From: Acidobacteriota bacterium
Lineage (GTDB): Bacteria; Acidobacteriota; Blastocatellia; Pyrinomonadales; Pyrinomonadaceae
Assembly: GCA_019639115.1 (NCBI GenBank)
Contig: JAHBSM010000005.1
Coordinates: 62,001 to 126,000, forward strand
Direction of reading: 5' to 3'
DNA: 64,000 nt
Below the pieces are notes generated by a model that ran no database searches, had not been told where the DNA came from, and worked only from the letters and a program-made list of their open reading frames with translations. Shown piece after piece: positions 51,239 to 59,383 of the stretch. How positions within the stretch are numbered: the first letter of the stretch is position 1; the number at the start of each line of letters is the position of its first letter. The position numbers were made by a program, and so were the translations under genes.

Positions 51239-52472
51239 TTCGGCCAATCTTCGCAGGTTTTTGATCGCAGCGGCCTTTATAGCGGCCGCTTTTTCTATTT
51301 CTTTCGGTCAGCGGCTCGTGTCTTCTACGCTGAACGGCACGATGTCGGCGGCTGACCTCAATGACAGGGCCGCAAAGGCCTTTGGCCCCGGCGTGCTTAC
51401 GCCGGCATCTGCTCCGGTCGAGCTTTACAAGGTCACGTATGCTTCGCTCGACGCCAAAGGCAAGGCGGCGAATCTTACGGGCCTTGTGGCATTGCCGGTT
51501 GGCGGTGCTCCGAGGGGCGTCGTCGTATATTGTCACGGCACGACGGTCGATCGCGATCGCTCACCTTCTAAATTCAAAGGCACGGGCGCCGCTCCTGAAA
51601 CCAATGAGGCGATCGTTGGATTCGCGACCGGCGGTTATGCCGTGATGCTGCCGGATTACATAGGCCTAGGCGACCATAAAGCGGCCCATCCGTATCCGCT
51701 TAGCAAGGTCAACGCTCGCTCAGGGGTCGATCTCATCGCTGCCGGACGCGAGATGATGCGCCAGCGGAATTACGCGGCGGGCACGCAGCTTTACATCACC
51801 GGATACAGCGAGGGCGGCGGTGTTGCGATGGCTCTGACCCAGGCCTTGCAGGCCATGACCGAGCCTATTTATGCCGTCACCGCGTCTGCGCCCGCCTCGG
51901 GCCCGTACGATCTCTCCGGTGCTACCCGCCAGTCGATACTGGCCGAGACCGGCGAACAGGTCGGCTTTATCCTGCGGCTGTATCTGACCTCCTACGGCGT
52001 CAATTATCTGGTCAAGGACAAGGGGATGAAATGGAAGGATTTCTTCAAGCCGGCTCTGGCGAACGCTCTCGCGGTCAACTATTCGCTCAGCCCGTCGGAT
52101 GACGGACTGATCAAGAATATCGGCATAACGACGACGCTTATGAGGTCGCAGAACAAGCTCGCAAACGTCATGCAGCCGGCATTTCTGTCCGCCATGCGTG
52201 CTAATGATCCACGCAATGCATTTGTCAGGATGCTCAAGGACAACGACGTGTTCGACTGGTCGCCGCGAGTGCCGATGCTGATGATCGCGCTAGAGAACGA
52301 CACGGTCGTGGCCTCGCAGAACACAAAGAACGCTTATGCCGCGATGATGCGGCGCGGAGTCAGTCCGGAGTTGGTGCGGGTTCATATGATCGATGACGCC
52401 TCGCTCAATCATTTGAACGCGATAGCGCCCGCGCTCACTGTTGCGAGGGTATTTTTCGACGCAAAGCGGTGA
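51231..52472 (+). CDS. secreted alpha/beta hydrolase (lipase/esterase-like)
   Basis: 413-aa exported hydrolase. The signal is FLIAAAFIAAAFSISFGQ. VVVYCHGTTVDRDRS is the oxyanion strand, ITGYSEGGGVAMALTQALQ the nucleophile elbow (GxSxG), and the C-terminal part has MLMIALENDTVVASQ and SLNHLNAIAPA as candidate acid and His. It resembles secretory lipases/esterases with unknown substrate. It overlaps the osmC gene and ends just before the 21-bp repeat block B. Confidence 0.87.
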   Translation: MIDSANLRRFLIAAAFIAAAFSISFGQRLVSSTLNGTMSAADLNDRAAKAFGPGVLTPASAPVELYKVTYASLDAKGKAANLTGLVALPVGGAPRGVVVYCHGTTVDRDRSPSKFKGTGAAPETNEAIVGFATGGYAVMLPDYIGLGDHKAAHPYPLSKVNARSGVDLIAAGREMMRQRNYAAGTQLYITGYSEGGGVAMALTQALQAMTEPIYAVTASAPASGPYDLSGATRQSILAETGEQVGFILRLYLTSYGVNYLVKDKGMKWKDFFKPALANALAVNYSLSPSDDGLIKNIGITTTLMRSQNKLANVMQPAFLSAMRANDPRNAFVRMLKDNDVFDWSPRVPMLMIALENDTVVASQNTKNAYAAMMRRGVSPELVRVHMIDDASLNHLNAIAPALTVARVFFDAKR

Positions 52473-52476
52473 TAAT

Positions 52477-52602
52477 TCGGCTCGGAACAGCAGTTTTTCC
52501 GTTCCGAGCCGCAATTTTCAACCTCCGAGCCGCAATTTTCAACCTCCGAGCGGCAATATTCAGCCTCCGAGTCGCGATTTCTAACCTCGAAGCCGCGATC
52601 GT
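52477..52602. repeat. 21-bp periodic repeat block B
   Basis: Six units of exactly 21 bases start at 52477, 52498, 52519, 52540, 52561 and 52582. Cores are CCGAGCCGCAATTTTCAAC and close variants; units 2 and 3 differ only in their first bases. The first two units also form a perfect inverted repeat CGGCTCGGAAC (52478-52488) / GTTCCGAGCCG (52501-52511) with a 12-base loop, just after the hydrolase stop. Read on the minus strand the block gives a seven-residue periodicity (SEVENCG) but no gene. Confidence 0.9.
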
Positions 52603-52657
52603 GCGGCCCGTCAGCGTCATTTTTGCGTAACACGAAGCCTGTTATACTCTTCGGTAA

Positions 52658-53908
52658 ATGAGAAAGCCGAACTTTTTGCGTCCCGCCGCCGTCGCCGCAC
52701 TGTTATTGGCATTTGCGGCCGCGTGTTTTGCCGCCGCACCGATCAAGGACCTCAAGCCGACGGTCATCCTGATCTCGCTCGACGGCTTCCGCTCCGATTA
52801 CCTCGACCGATACGACGCCCCGACGATCAAACGGCTCGCTGCCGAAGGCGTAAGAGCACGCTGGATGACGCCATCGTTACCGACCAAGACGTTCCCTAAC
52901 CATTACACTATCGTCACGGGCCTCTATCCAGCTCATCACGGCATCGTCGAGAACAATATATTCGACTTCGGGACCGTGTTTTCCATGGGCAACCGCGACG
53001 AAGTGTCGAACGGCCGCTGGTGGCTCGGCGAACCGATCTGGATCACCGCCGAGAAACAAGGCCAGATCGCGGCCTCGTTCTTCTGGCCCGGTTCTGAAGC
53101 CAAGATCAACGGGATGCAGCCGAATTATTGGAAGATGTACGACGGCAAGATCCCCAACGAAGAACGCGTCGATACGGTGCTCGGCTGGCTCGATCTTCCG
53201 CGTGATAAACGTCCGACGATGATCACGCTGTATTTCAGCGATACGGACGACGCGGGCCATTCGGCCGGGCCGGAATCCGATGAGGTGGCACGTGCGGTCA
53301 AAAAGGTGGACGGCGATCTCGCGAGGCTCGTCGCCGGCCTCAACGAACGCGGCATCGGCCGCAAGGCGAACATCATAATCGTCTCGGATCACGGAATGGC
53401 TCCGGTCCCGGCTGGGAATGTCGTCATCATGGACGACGCCGTGCGTCCCGAATGGATGGAACGCGATCCTTTGACCACGGGCGAGATCTGGCAGATATTT
53501 CCCAAGCCCGAAGCCATGGGATCCGTGATGGACGCGCTTGCTAAACTCGAGCACACCACCTGCTGGCGAAAAGCAGATATCCCCGAACGCCTGCACTACA
53601 AGGACGGCCCGCGCGTAGCTCCTGTGGTCTGTTCGTCGGAAGTGGGCTGGGCGATGACGACGCGCAGCCGCTGGGAATCGCAGAAACGCCGCGACGATTT
53701 TGGCAAAACGCGCGGCGCCCACGGCTACGATAACCGCTACGAGGAGATGCGGGCCACGTTCATCGCCCATGGGCGTGCATTCAAGGGCGGCAAGATCGTC
53801 GAGGCGTTCCCGAACATCGACGTCTATAACGTGATGTGCCGCATACTCAAGCTCAGGCCCGCACCCAACGACGGCGACCTCCGCCGCGTAAGAAACATTT
53901 TGCGTTGA
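52658..53908 (+). CDS. nucleotide pyrophosphatase/phosphodiesterase (NPP-type, alkaline phosphatase superfamily)
   Basis: 416-aa secreted enzyme. A signal (AVAALLLAFAAACFAAA) leads to the metal Asp in ISLDGFRSDYL (D42) and the nucleophile Thr in TPSLPTKTFPNHYTIVTGLYP (about T78), followed by DTDDAGHSAGP and SDHGMAP metal ligands. The family hydrolyses nucleotide and phosphodiester bonds in the periplasm. The signature is clear, and the substrate is not fixed. The C-terminus is complete. Confidence 0.93.
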   Translation: MRKPNFLRPAAVAALLLAFAAACFAAAPIKDLKPTVILISLDGFRSDYLDRYDAPTIKRLAAEGVRARWMTPSLPTKTFPNHYTIVTGLYPAHHGIVENNIFDFGTVFSMGNRDEVSNGRWWLGEPIWITAEKQGQIAASFFWPGSEAKINGMQPNYWKMYDGKIPNEERVDTVLGWLDLPRDKRPTMITLYFSDTDDAGHSAGPESDEVARAVKKVDGDLARLVAGLNERGIGRKANIIIVSDHGMAPVPAGNVVIMDDAVRPEWMERDPLTTGEIWQIFPKPEAMGSVMDALAKLEHTTCWRKADIPERLHYKDGPRVAPVVCSSEVGWAMTTRSRWESQKRRDDFGKTRGAHGYDNRYEEMRATFIAHGRAFKGGKIVEAFPNIDVYNVMCRILKLRPAPNDGDLRRVRNILR

Positions 53909-53953
53909 ATTTGCGTTTTGTGTCCGCTAGCCGTCATAATCTTTCTTTGACTT

Positions 53954-54286
53954 GTGAGACACTCAAGCATCATTGTTATCGGGTACATGTTCCTGATGCT
54001 GACACTGCCGTGTCAGGACATTTTGGGCCGTTCAACAGAGGAACGACCCCCGGGCGCTGCGTGTATATCCCATTTTCACGCCGCCGGCGACTCTGACGCC
54101 GGAGCCGATCAGTGTCCGGTGTTTTGCATTTGTTCTTGTTGCGGCATCACCGGGACGATCGGCCTGCACGTGCCCGCAACGAACCCAGGTTGGCGGTTGG
54201 TGTCCTATTTTCGGACCATCGGCATCCGAAGGGACCGCCCGGTAACGACATTCAAGAATTCGATCTGGCAGCCTCCCAAAGCCTAA
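53954..54286 (+). CDS. DUF6660-like Cys-rich secreted protein
   Basis: 110 aa from a GTG start. The N-terminal hydrophobic segment (SSIIVIGYMFLMLTLPCQDIL), His residues (ISHFHAAGD), then CPVFCICSCCG and the end KNSIWQPPKA match the pattern of DUF6660-type small proteins that accompany metal-related TonB receptors and efflux pumps. The His/Cys set suggests metal contact. It lies 93 bases upstream of the TonB-dependent receptor, same strand, so the two may act together. Start is not certain. Confidence 0.65.
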   Translation: MRHSSIIVIGYMFLMLTLPCQDILGRSTEERPPGAACISHFHAAGDSDAGADQCPVFCICSCCGITGTIGLHVPATNPGWRLVSYFRTIGIRRDRPVTTFKNSIWQPPKA

Positions 54287-54379
54287 CTCGTTCAAAGATA
54301 CAGCAACATATCAAGTCCCGGTTCGATCTCGTAGTGTCGCACCGGCGGTTAGTCTGTTTTTGAATAGTTAGGAGTAATT

Positions 54380-56542
54380 ATGAAGATATTAGTCTTTTTG
54401 GCGGTCGCATTCGCCGTTCAAACGGCCGCGGCCCAGGGCAATAACACCTTGTCCTTCTTGATAAAGAATGCGGATACCAAGCTTCCGGTCGCGGAAGCGA
54501 AGGTGAGCATCAAGAATTCAGATATATCCGGAGTTTCGGATCCGCAGGGCCGTGCGAGGCTGGGATCCATCCCGGACGGCGAACAGGCCGTCGAGATAAC
54601 GGCTCTCGGTTACGGCACGGTCGAACTAAAATTGTCATTTCCGCTCAGTGACAGTTCGGAAAGGACGGTATTCATCGCCGTCAATAATCGTGTTGCGGAC
54701 ATCACGGTAAACTCCACGCGGACGGGACGCGAGATCGAGGATGAGCCGACCAGGATAGAAGCGATCGATGAGGAAGAGATCGAAGAGAAGATCAATATGC
54801 GTCCCGGCAACGTTTCGATGGTGTTGCACGAGAGCACCGGCATCCAGGTCCAACAGACGTCTGCCACGTCAAATTCGCAAAGCGTCCGGATCCAAGGCCT
54901 TGACGGCAGATACACACAAATACTCAAGGACGGCTTCCCTTCGTATGGCGGTTTCTCGGGAAGTCAAAGCGTGCTGGAGATACCGCCGCTGGATCTGAAG
55001 CAAGTTGAGATAATAAAGGGCCCGAGCGCGACGCTCTTCGGCGGTTCAGCGATCGCGGGCGTCATCAATTTCGTCTCTAAGGATCCAAGTGACGAACCTG
55101 TAACAACGCTCGTACTCAATATGACCTCGGCTCTGGGAACTGATGTTTCAGTATTCAACTCGCGAAGATCCAAGCTGGTGGGCTACACGTTGCTGGGGTC
55201 AGCAAACTTTCAAAAGGCCTACGATGTGGACAGAGATAATTTTACGGAGCTGCCCGCTACGCGGGCATTGACAGTTACGCCGAAACTCCTGTTCTACCTC
55301 GGCGAAAGAACGACGCTAACGCTTGGCAATTCGACCTCGGCACAGAAGCGGCGCGGCGGGAATATCCTGGCAGTAAGAGATAGGCCCTCGGACATAAATT
55401 CATACTTCGAGGAGAATCGATCGATAAGAAATGTCACGACGTTCAATCTGGCTCATGAGTTTGGCGGCGGGCGACTGTCGGCAAAGTACGCATTCGCATT
55501 CTTTAGGCGAGAATTGGAAACGCCGACCATTGACTTCAGAGGATCTCAGTTCAACTCTTTCGGTGACATTTCATATGGGCGCGCATTTGGAGCGCACGCG
55601 ATCGTAGCCGGCGGAAGCTTTGTGTTTGATGATTTTCGCGAGCGATCACCCGGAAATGTCGAACCGAGAAACGAAAGGCGGATCTCCGGCGGGATCTTTC
55701 TGCAGGATACGTTCGACATCACTGACAGGATATCGGTCGAAGGAGGACTCAGACTCGATCGGACCCGAGATTACGGGACGTTCGCGCTTCCAAGGGTCTC
55801 GCTTCTGGTAAGACTGACCCGGAACCTGAGCACGCGAATTGGGTATGGCACTGGTTACAAATTGCCGACAATGTTCACGGAAGAAGCCGAGACCAGGCTA
55901 TTCAAGAACGTCAGCGGAGCAAACGGCCTCAAAGCCGAACGGAGCCGCGGTGGAACATTCGACATCAACTACCGGGGAGCGATCAACGACACATTCACAT
56001 ATTCGATAAATCAGATGTTCTTTCACACTACGATCGACGATTCGGTGATCCTAAGGTCCGACGACGACAAAATCTTCCGGTTCTCGAATGCGGGTTCGCC
56101 TGTGATAGCTCGCGGTATCGAAACTAATGCAAGGTTGGAGTACGGTATAGCGAAGCTCTTCGTTGGTTACACTCTGACCGATGCAAAAGCCGGATATTTG
56201 CCGGGAACGAGGAGACTTACATTGACCCCGATGCATAGGATCAATTCTGCACTGGTGTTCGAAAGGCGCGAGAATTACAAGTTTGGTGCGGAGTTCTACT
56301 TCGCGAGCCGGCAAACCCTCGAAAACCGAGCGCTGACGCGAAGAACAGGCGAGATAGGCCTATTCGCTGAAAAGACGATCGGCAATTTTAGCCTATTCAT
56401 AAACGGTGAGAATCTGACTGACCAGCGTCAAGGCAGGTATGGCCCGATTGTTTTCCCGCCATTCAATGCTCCTACCTTCGCCGAGATCTACACGCATCTC
56501 GAAGGCAGAGTATTCAACGGCGGCGTTAAGGTCAGATTCTGA
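54380..56542 (+). CDS. TonB-dependent outer-membrane receptor with carboxypeptidase-like N-terminal domain
   Basis: 720-aa outer-membrane receptor. Signal peptide LVFLAVAFAVQTAAAQG; a carboxypeptidase-regulatory-like beta domain (about 25-115); plug domain (VRIQGLDGRYTQILKDGFPSYGGFSGSQSVLEIPPLDLKQVEIIKGPSATLFGGSAIAGVINFVSKDP); a 22-strand barrel ending with aromatic FNGGVKVRF. It imports siderophores, metals or other large ligands with TonB energy. The DUF6660-like gene upstream points to a metal, which is inference. GGAGTAATT precedes the ATG. Confidence 0.93.
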   Translation: MKILVFLAVAFAVQTAAAQGNNTLSFLIKNADTKLPVAEAKVSIKNSDISGVSDPQGRARLGSIPDGEQAVEITALGYGTVELKLSFPLSDSSERTVFIAVNNRVADITVNSTRTGREIEDEPTRIEAIDEEEIEEKINMRPGNVSMVLHESTGIQVQQTSATSNSQSVRIQGLDGRYTQILKDGFPSYGGFSGSQSVLEIPPLDLKQVEIIKGPSATLFGGSAIAGVINFVSKDPSDEPVTTLVLNMTSALGTDVSVFNSRRSKLVGYTLLGSANFQKAYDVDRDNFTELPATRALTVTPKLLFYLGERTTLTLGNSTSAQKRRGGNILAVRDRPSDINSYFEENRSIRNVTTFNLAHEFGGGRLSAKYAFAFFRRELETPTIDFRGSQFNSFGDISYGRAFGAHAIVAGGSFVFDDFRERSPGNVEPRNERRISGGIFLQDTFDITDRISVEGGLRLDRTRDYGTFALPRVSLLVRLTRNLSTRIGYGTGYKLPTMFTEEAETRLFKNVSGANGLKAERSRGGTFDINYRGAINDTFTYSINQMFFHTTIDDSVILRSDDDKIFRFSNAGSPVIARGIETNARLEYGIAKLFVGYTLTDAKAGYLPGTRRLTLTPMHRINSALVFERRENYKFGAEFYFASRQTLENRALTRRTGEIGLFAEKTIGNFSLFINGENLTDQRQGRYGPIVFPPFNAPTFAEIYTHLEGRVFNGGVKVRF

Positions 56543-56583
56543 TCTCTGAGCGAGACTTGATCGATCGTGGTCGCTCACGTCTC

Positions 56584-57576
56584 CTACTGATCTGACCCAC
56601 ATACTAACTTGATGACCGCAACCTCCGGCGGCATCATGAAACGTATCGGCAGAATGCTGGTGCCGACGCCTGATGTTATGTACATGTCGATGCCTGCCTC
56701 TCGAATGTGCCCGTAGGAATATTTTTGCCCATATGACGACGGCACTATCGGCGTCCCGACAAGCGGCATCCAAACCTGACCGCCGTGCGTGTGGGCCGCG
56801 AGTATCAGCTTGAGGTCCGACGACATTGCGAGTTCGCCGGTCAGCATCGGCAGTATGTCCGGGCTGTGTTCGAGTACGATGATCGGCCCGTTTCCCTGCT
56901 GGGCGAGTCCACGGCCGAGATCGGAGACCCGCTTCCAGTTCTGCGGCAGCGACAAATGATCGGCAAATCCCAGGATGCGGAATGGCTTACCGTCGTTGTC
57001 GAGCTGAACCGTCTCATTGACAAGTACGCGAATGCCGACGCGGCGGAGCTCGGCCGCGACGGCGTCCGATCCATACACGCCGTCGTGATTCCCGAGCGCC
57101 GCGAATACGCCGAGCGGAGCCCGGAGCCCGGCAAGTCCGTCGGCGATCTCGCTCATCGGCATCCGAAGTATCCGCCGCCCGTCCGCACCGACGGCGCGCG
57201 TCTCAGAAACGTAATCGCCGAGCAGCACGATTAGGTCGGGCTGTTCGGCATTGGCCAAGGCGGTGACGCGCCGCAGCATCTCGGCATCGACGGCGTTCGA
57301 TCCGCCGTGGATATCGCCGATCATCGCGATCTTGAGGCCGTCGAGAGCGTTGCCGCCCGGTATCTCGACGTCCGCACGCGTCGCCACCAGCCGCGTGGGC
57401 TCGACGAGCCATGCGTAGCAGAACAAGCACGCCGCCCAGATCGCGGCGGCCGCTGCCGATGCGTATATGAGCTTTTTCTTACCTGTTCTCGTGAGCTGCC
57501 TCGCGTTAGCTAACGGCGTTGCGTCCGTTCGGGAAATACTCGCTCCAGCGACGATCGACGAGCCGGACGATATCAT
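56584..57576 (-). CDS. membrane-anchored metallophosphoesterase (YkuE/YaeI-like)
   Basis: 330 aa. A membrane segment (LIYASAAAAAIWAACLFCYAWLV) precedes the calcineurin-like core: DIHGG, LLGDYV, ALGNHDGVYG, LLAAHTHGGQVWMPLVG, the metal-binding Asp/His/Asn set. Related YkuE/YaeI enzymes act on lipids (UDP-2,3-diacylglucosamine-like) or other phosphates at the membrane. No ATG, GTG or TTG occurs between 57576 and the anchor, so the start at 57576 overlapping the UbiD gene by 71 bases is likely. Confidence 0.87.
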   Translation of the reverse strand: MISSGSSIVAGASISRTDATPLANARQLTRTGKKKLIYASAAAAAIWAACLFCYAWLVEPTRLVATRADVEIPGGNALDGLKIAMIGDIHGGSNAVDAEMLRRVTALANAEQPDLIVLLGDYVSETRAVGADGRRILRMPMSEIADGLAGLRAPLGVFAALGNHDGVYGSDAVAAELRRVGIRVLVNETVQLDNDGKPFRILGFADHLSLPQNWKRVSDLGRGLAQQGNGPIIVLEHSPDILPMLTGELAMSSDLKLILAAHTHGGQVWMPLVGTPIVPSSYGQKYSYGHIREAGIDMYITSGVGTSILPIRFMMPPEVAVIKLVCGSDQ

Positions 57577-59278
57577 CGCGCGGCTCTACCTCTTTCGGAT
57601 ACCAGGGCTTCATACGCGCGTCGATGACTATCGGCGAGCGATAGCCGACGTGGTTGTTCCGCAGTTCGACCTCTTTTGCGTAGATGTCCGACGCCGGATC
57701 GAAACGCGTCCACGTCGCCCAGAGGAATTTCTCGGCCGTTCGTGCGTATTCGATACGGTCGTGGACGATCACCATCTCCCATTCGTCAAAATGGCCCGAA
57801 CCTGCGACGCGTTCGGCAAGCGTTCGGTCGGCCTCGTACAGCTCGGCTTCGATCACGAGACAGCCGCCGCAGAAAGGCTCAGCCGCACGCACGCCGGCGG
57901 GAAGCTCGCCGGTGAATTCGCGCTTGAGCTCGCGTTTAGCGTCGCCCATACCCATCAGGATGGCCTTGCTGCCGTGATTTATCTTGCCGCTCGCGTAATC
58001 GAGCGTGTCGAAGGCCGTCTGCGTGAATATGTGAAGGTCACGCTGCCAATCGGCACGTGCGAGTATGTGTTCGAACAAGGCGCGGAAATCCTTGAGATCC
58101 TGCGGCGTATCGGTAAGCAGCAGGAATTTCGTAAGCGCAAGCTGGCCTTCACCAAGGATGCGAAAGCCCGCCGAAAGGCCCTCGCGGCCGTAACGTTCGC
58201 GAACGACGGCCGCCGACAGCGAATGAAACCCGGTCTCGCCGTAGCTCCAGAGGTCGCGAACCGCAGGCATAACGAGCGGAAACAGCGGCGAAAGGAGCTC
58301 CTGTAGGAAATCGCCTATGAAAAAGTCCTCTTGCCTCGGCTTGCCGACCACCGTCGCGGGATAGATCGCGTCCTTGCGGTGGAAAACCGCGTCGGCATGG
58401 AACACCGGATATTCGTGAGCAAGCGAATAGTATCCGTAATGATCGCCGAACGGCCCTTCGAGCCGCCGCTCGCGCGGAGGAACACGGCCGCAGATCGCGA
58501 ACTCGGCTTCGGCGATCAGGCGATGATGTCCGGGCAAAGGATTGTCGGCCGTCGATATCTTGCGTCCGGCCAGCAGCGACGCGAGCATAAGCTCCGGGAT
58601 GCCTTCGGGCAGCGGAGCTATCGCCGACAGTATCAGCGCCGGCGGCCCGCCGAGGAATATCGTCGTCTTGAGCGGCTCGCCGTGCTGTTCGGCCTCGTGG
58701 TAATGGAATCCGCCGCCTTTGCCGATCTGCCAATGTATGCCGGTCGTTGTTTTGTCGTAGCGCTGGATGCGGTACATACCGAGATTGTGCTTGCCGTCAA
58801 CGGGACTCTCGGTATAGACGAGCGGCAGCGTTACAAAATGTCCGCCGTCCTCGTGCCAGAGCTGGAGCAGCGGCAGGCGTTCGAGATCGGGCGTCGGCTG
58901 ACGCGAAGCGAGCACCGGCGCGTCGCGGACATGCCGCGTGCCGAGCTTGGCAGCTGACAGGAACAGGTCGCGGAATGCCCAGAGCTTCGCAGGTTTTGGC
59001 GGGAGAAGTTCTTCGGCGGCTTCGACGGCACGGCGAACGAACTGGAGAGGCTTTGGCCCGAATGCGAGCTCGATGCGGCGGATCGTGCCGAATAGATTGG
59101 TGACGACCGGAAACTGCGAACCCTTTACACGGGTGAAGAGCAGGGCTTTGCCTTGCTCGTCGATGACGCGTCGGTGTATCTCGGCGATCTCAAGATAGGG
59201 ATCCACCTCGGCGGATATCTCCGCGATCTCGCCTTCGCGTCGCAGAGTGTCGATGAACGTCCTGAGATCCTTGTGCAT
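57506..59278 (-). CDS. UbiD-family decarboxylase
   Basis: 590-aa enzyme. MYRIQRYDKTTTGIHWQIGKGGGFHYHEAEQ and RERRLEGPFGDHYGYYS are the UbiD hallmarks (prenylated-FMN and metal contacts; EGPFGDHxGYY). UbiD enzymes decarboxylate aromatic acids such as 4-hydroxy-3-polyprenylbenzoate, or act in the futalosine menaquinone route (MqnP-like). No ubiX is visible here. The start at 59278 (MHKDLRTFIDTLR) is family-like. Its end overlaps the metallophosphoesterase gene. Confidence 0.92.
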   Translation of the reverse strand: MHKDLRTFIDTLRREGEIAEISAEVDPYLEIAEIHRRVIDEQGKALLFTRVKGSQFPVVTNLFGTIRRIELAFGPKPLQFVRRAVEAAEELLPPKPAKLWAFRDLFLSAAKLGTRHVRDAPVLASRQPTPDLERLPLLQLWHEDGGHFVTLPLVYTESPVDGKHNLGMYRIQRYDKTTTGIHWQIGKGGGFHYHEAEQHGEPLKTTIFLGGPPALILSAIAPLPEGIPELMLASLLAGRKISTADNPLPGHHRLIAEAEFAICGRVPPRERRLEGPFGDHYGYYSLAHEYPVFHADAVFHRKDAIYPATVVGKPRQEDFFIGDFLQELLSPLFPLVMPAVRDLWSYGETGFHSLSAAVVRERYGREGLSAGFRILGEGQLALTKFLLLTDTPQDLKDFRALFEHILARADWQRDLHIFTQTAFDTLDYASGKINHGSKAILMGMGDAKRELKREFTGELPAGVRAAEPFCGGCLVIEAELYEADRTLAERVAGSGHFDEWEMVIVHDRIEYARTAEKFLWATWTRFDPASDIYAKEVELRNNHVGYRSPIVIDARMKPWYPKEVEPRDDIVRLVDRRWSEYFPNGRNAVS

Positions 59279-59306
59279 ACAAAAGCGGCGGCCGATATAT
59301 TTGGGC

Positions 59307-59349
59307 AAAAGCACGAAGAGGCACCTTAATGGTAACCTTCTTCGTGCTT
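59307..59349 (-). terminator. rho-independent terminator of the M16 peptidase operon
   Basis: On the minus strand AAGCACGAAGAAGG pairs with CCTCTTCGTGCTT around an ACC/GGT inner stem (one bulge), followed by TTTTGC. It lies 35-77 bases past the stop at 59384. Confidence 0.75.
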
Positions 59350-59383
59350 ATTGGGTATTCCGCGGGCGATCAGTTCGCCTTAT

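Noticed and set aside
52477-52602. CRISPR array or minus-strand SEVENCG-repeat protein
   Set aside because: No spacers. The heptapeptide frame lacks a start region and ribosome site and has stops at both sides; the period alone explains it.
52877-53770. 297-codon minus-strand open frame opposite the NPP phosphodiesterase
   Set aside because: Antisense shadow; the sense gene has complete catalytic motifs.
57467-58306. 279-codon plus-strand open frame opposite UbiD
   Set aside because: Long antisense frames are expected in GC-rich genes; the protein is low complexity and unlike any family.
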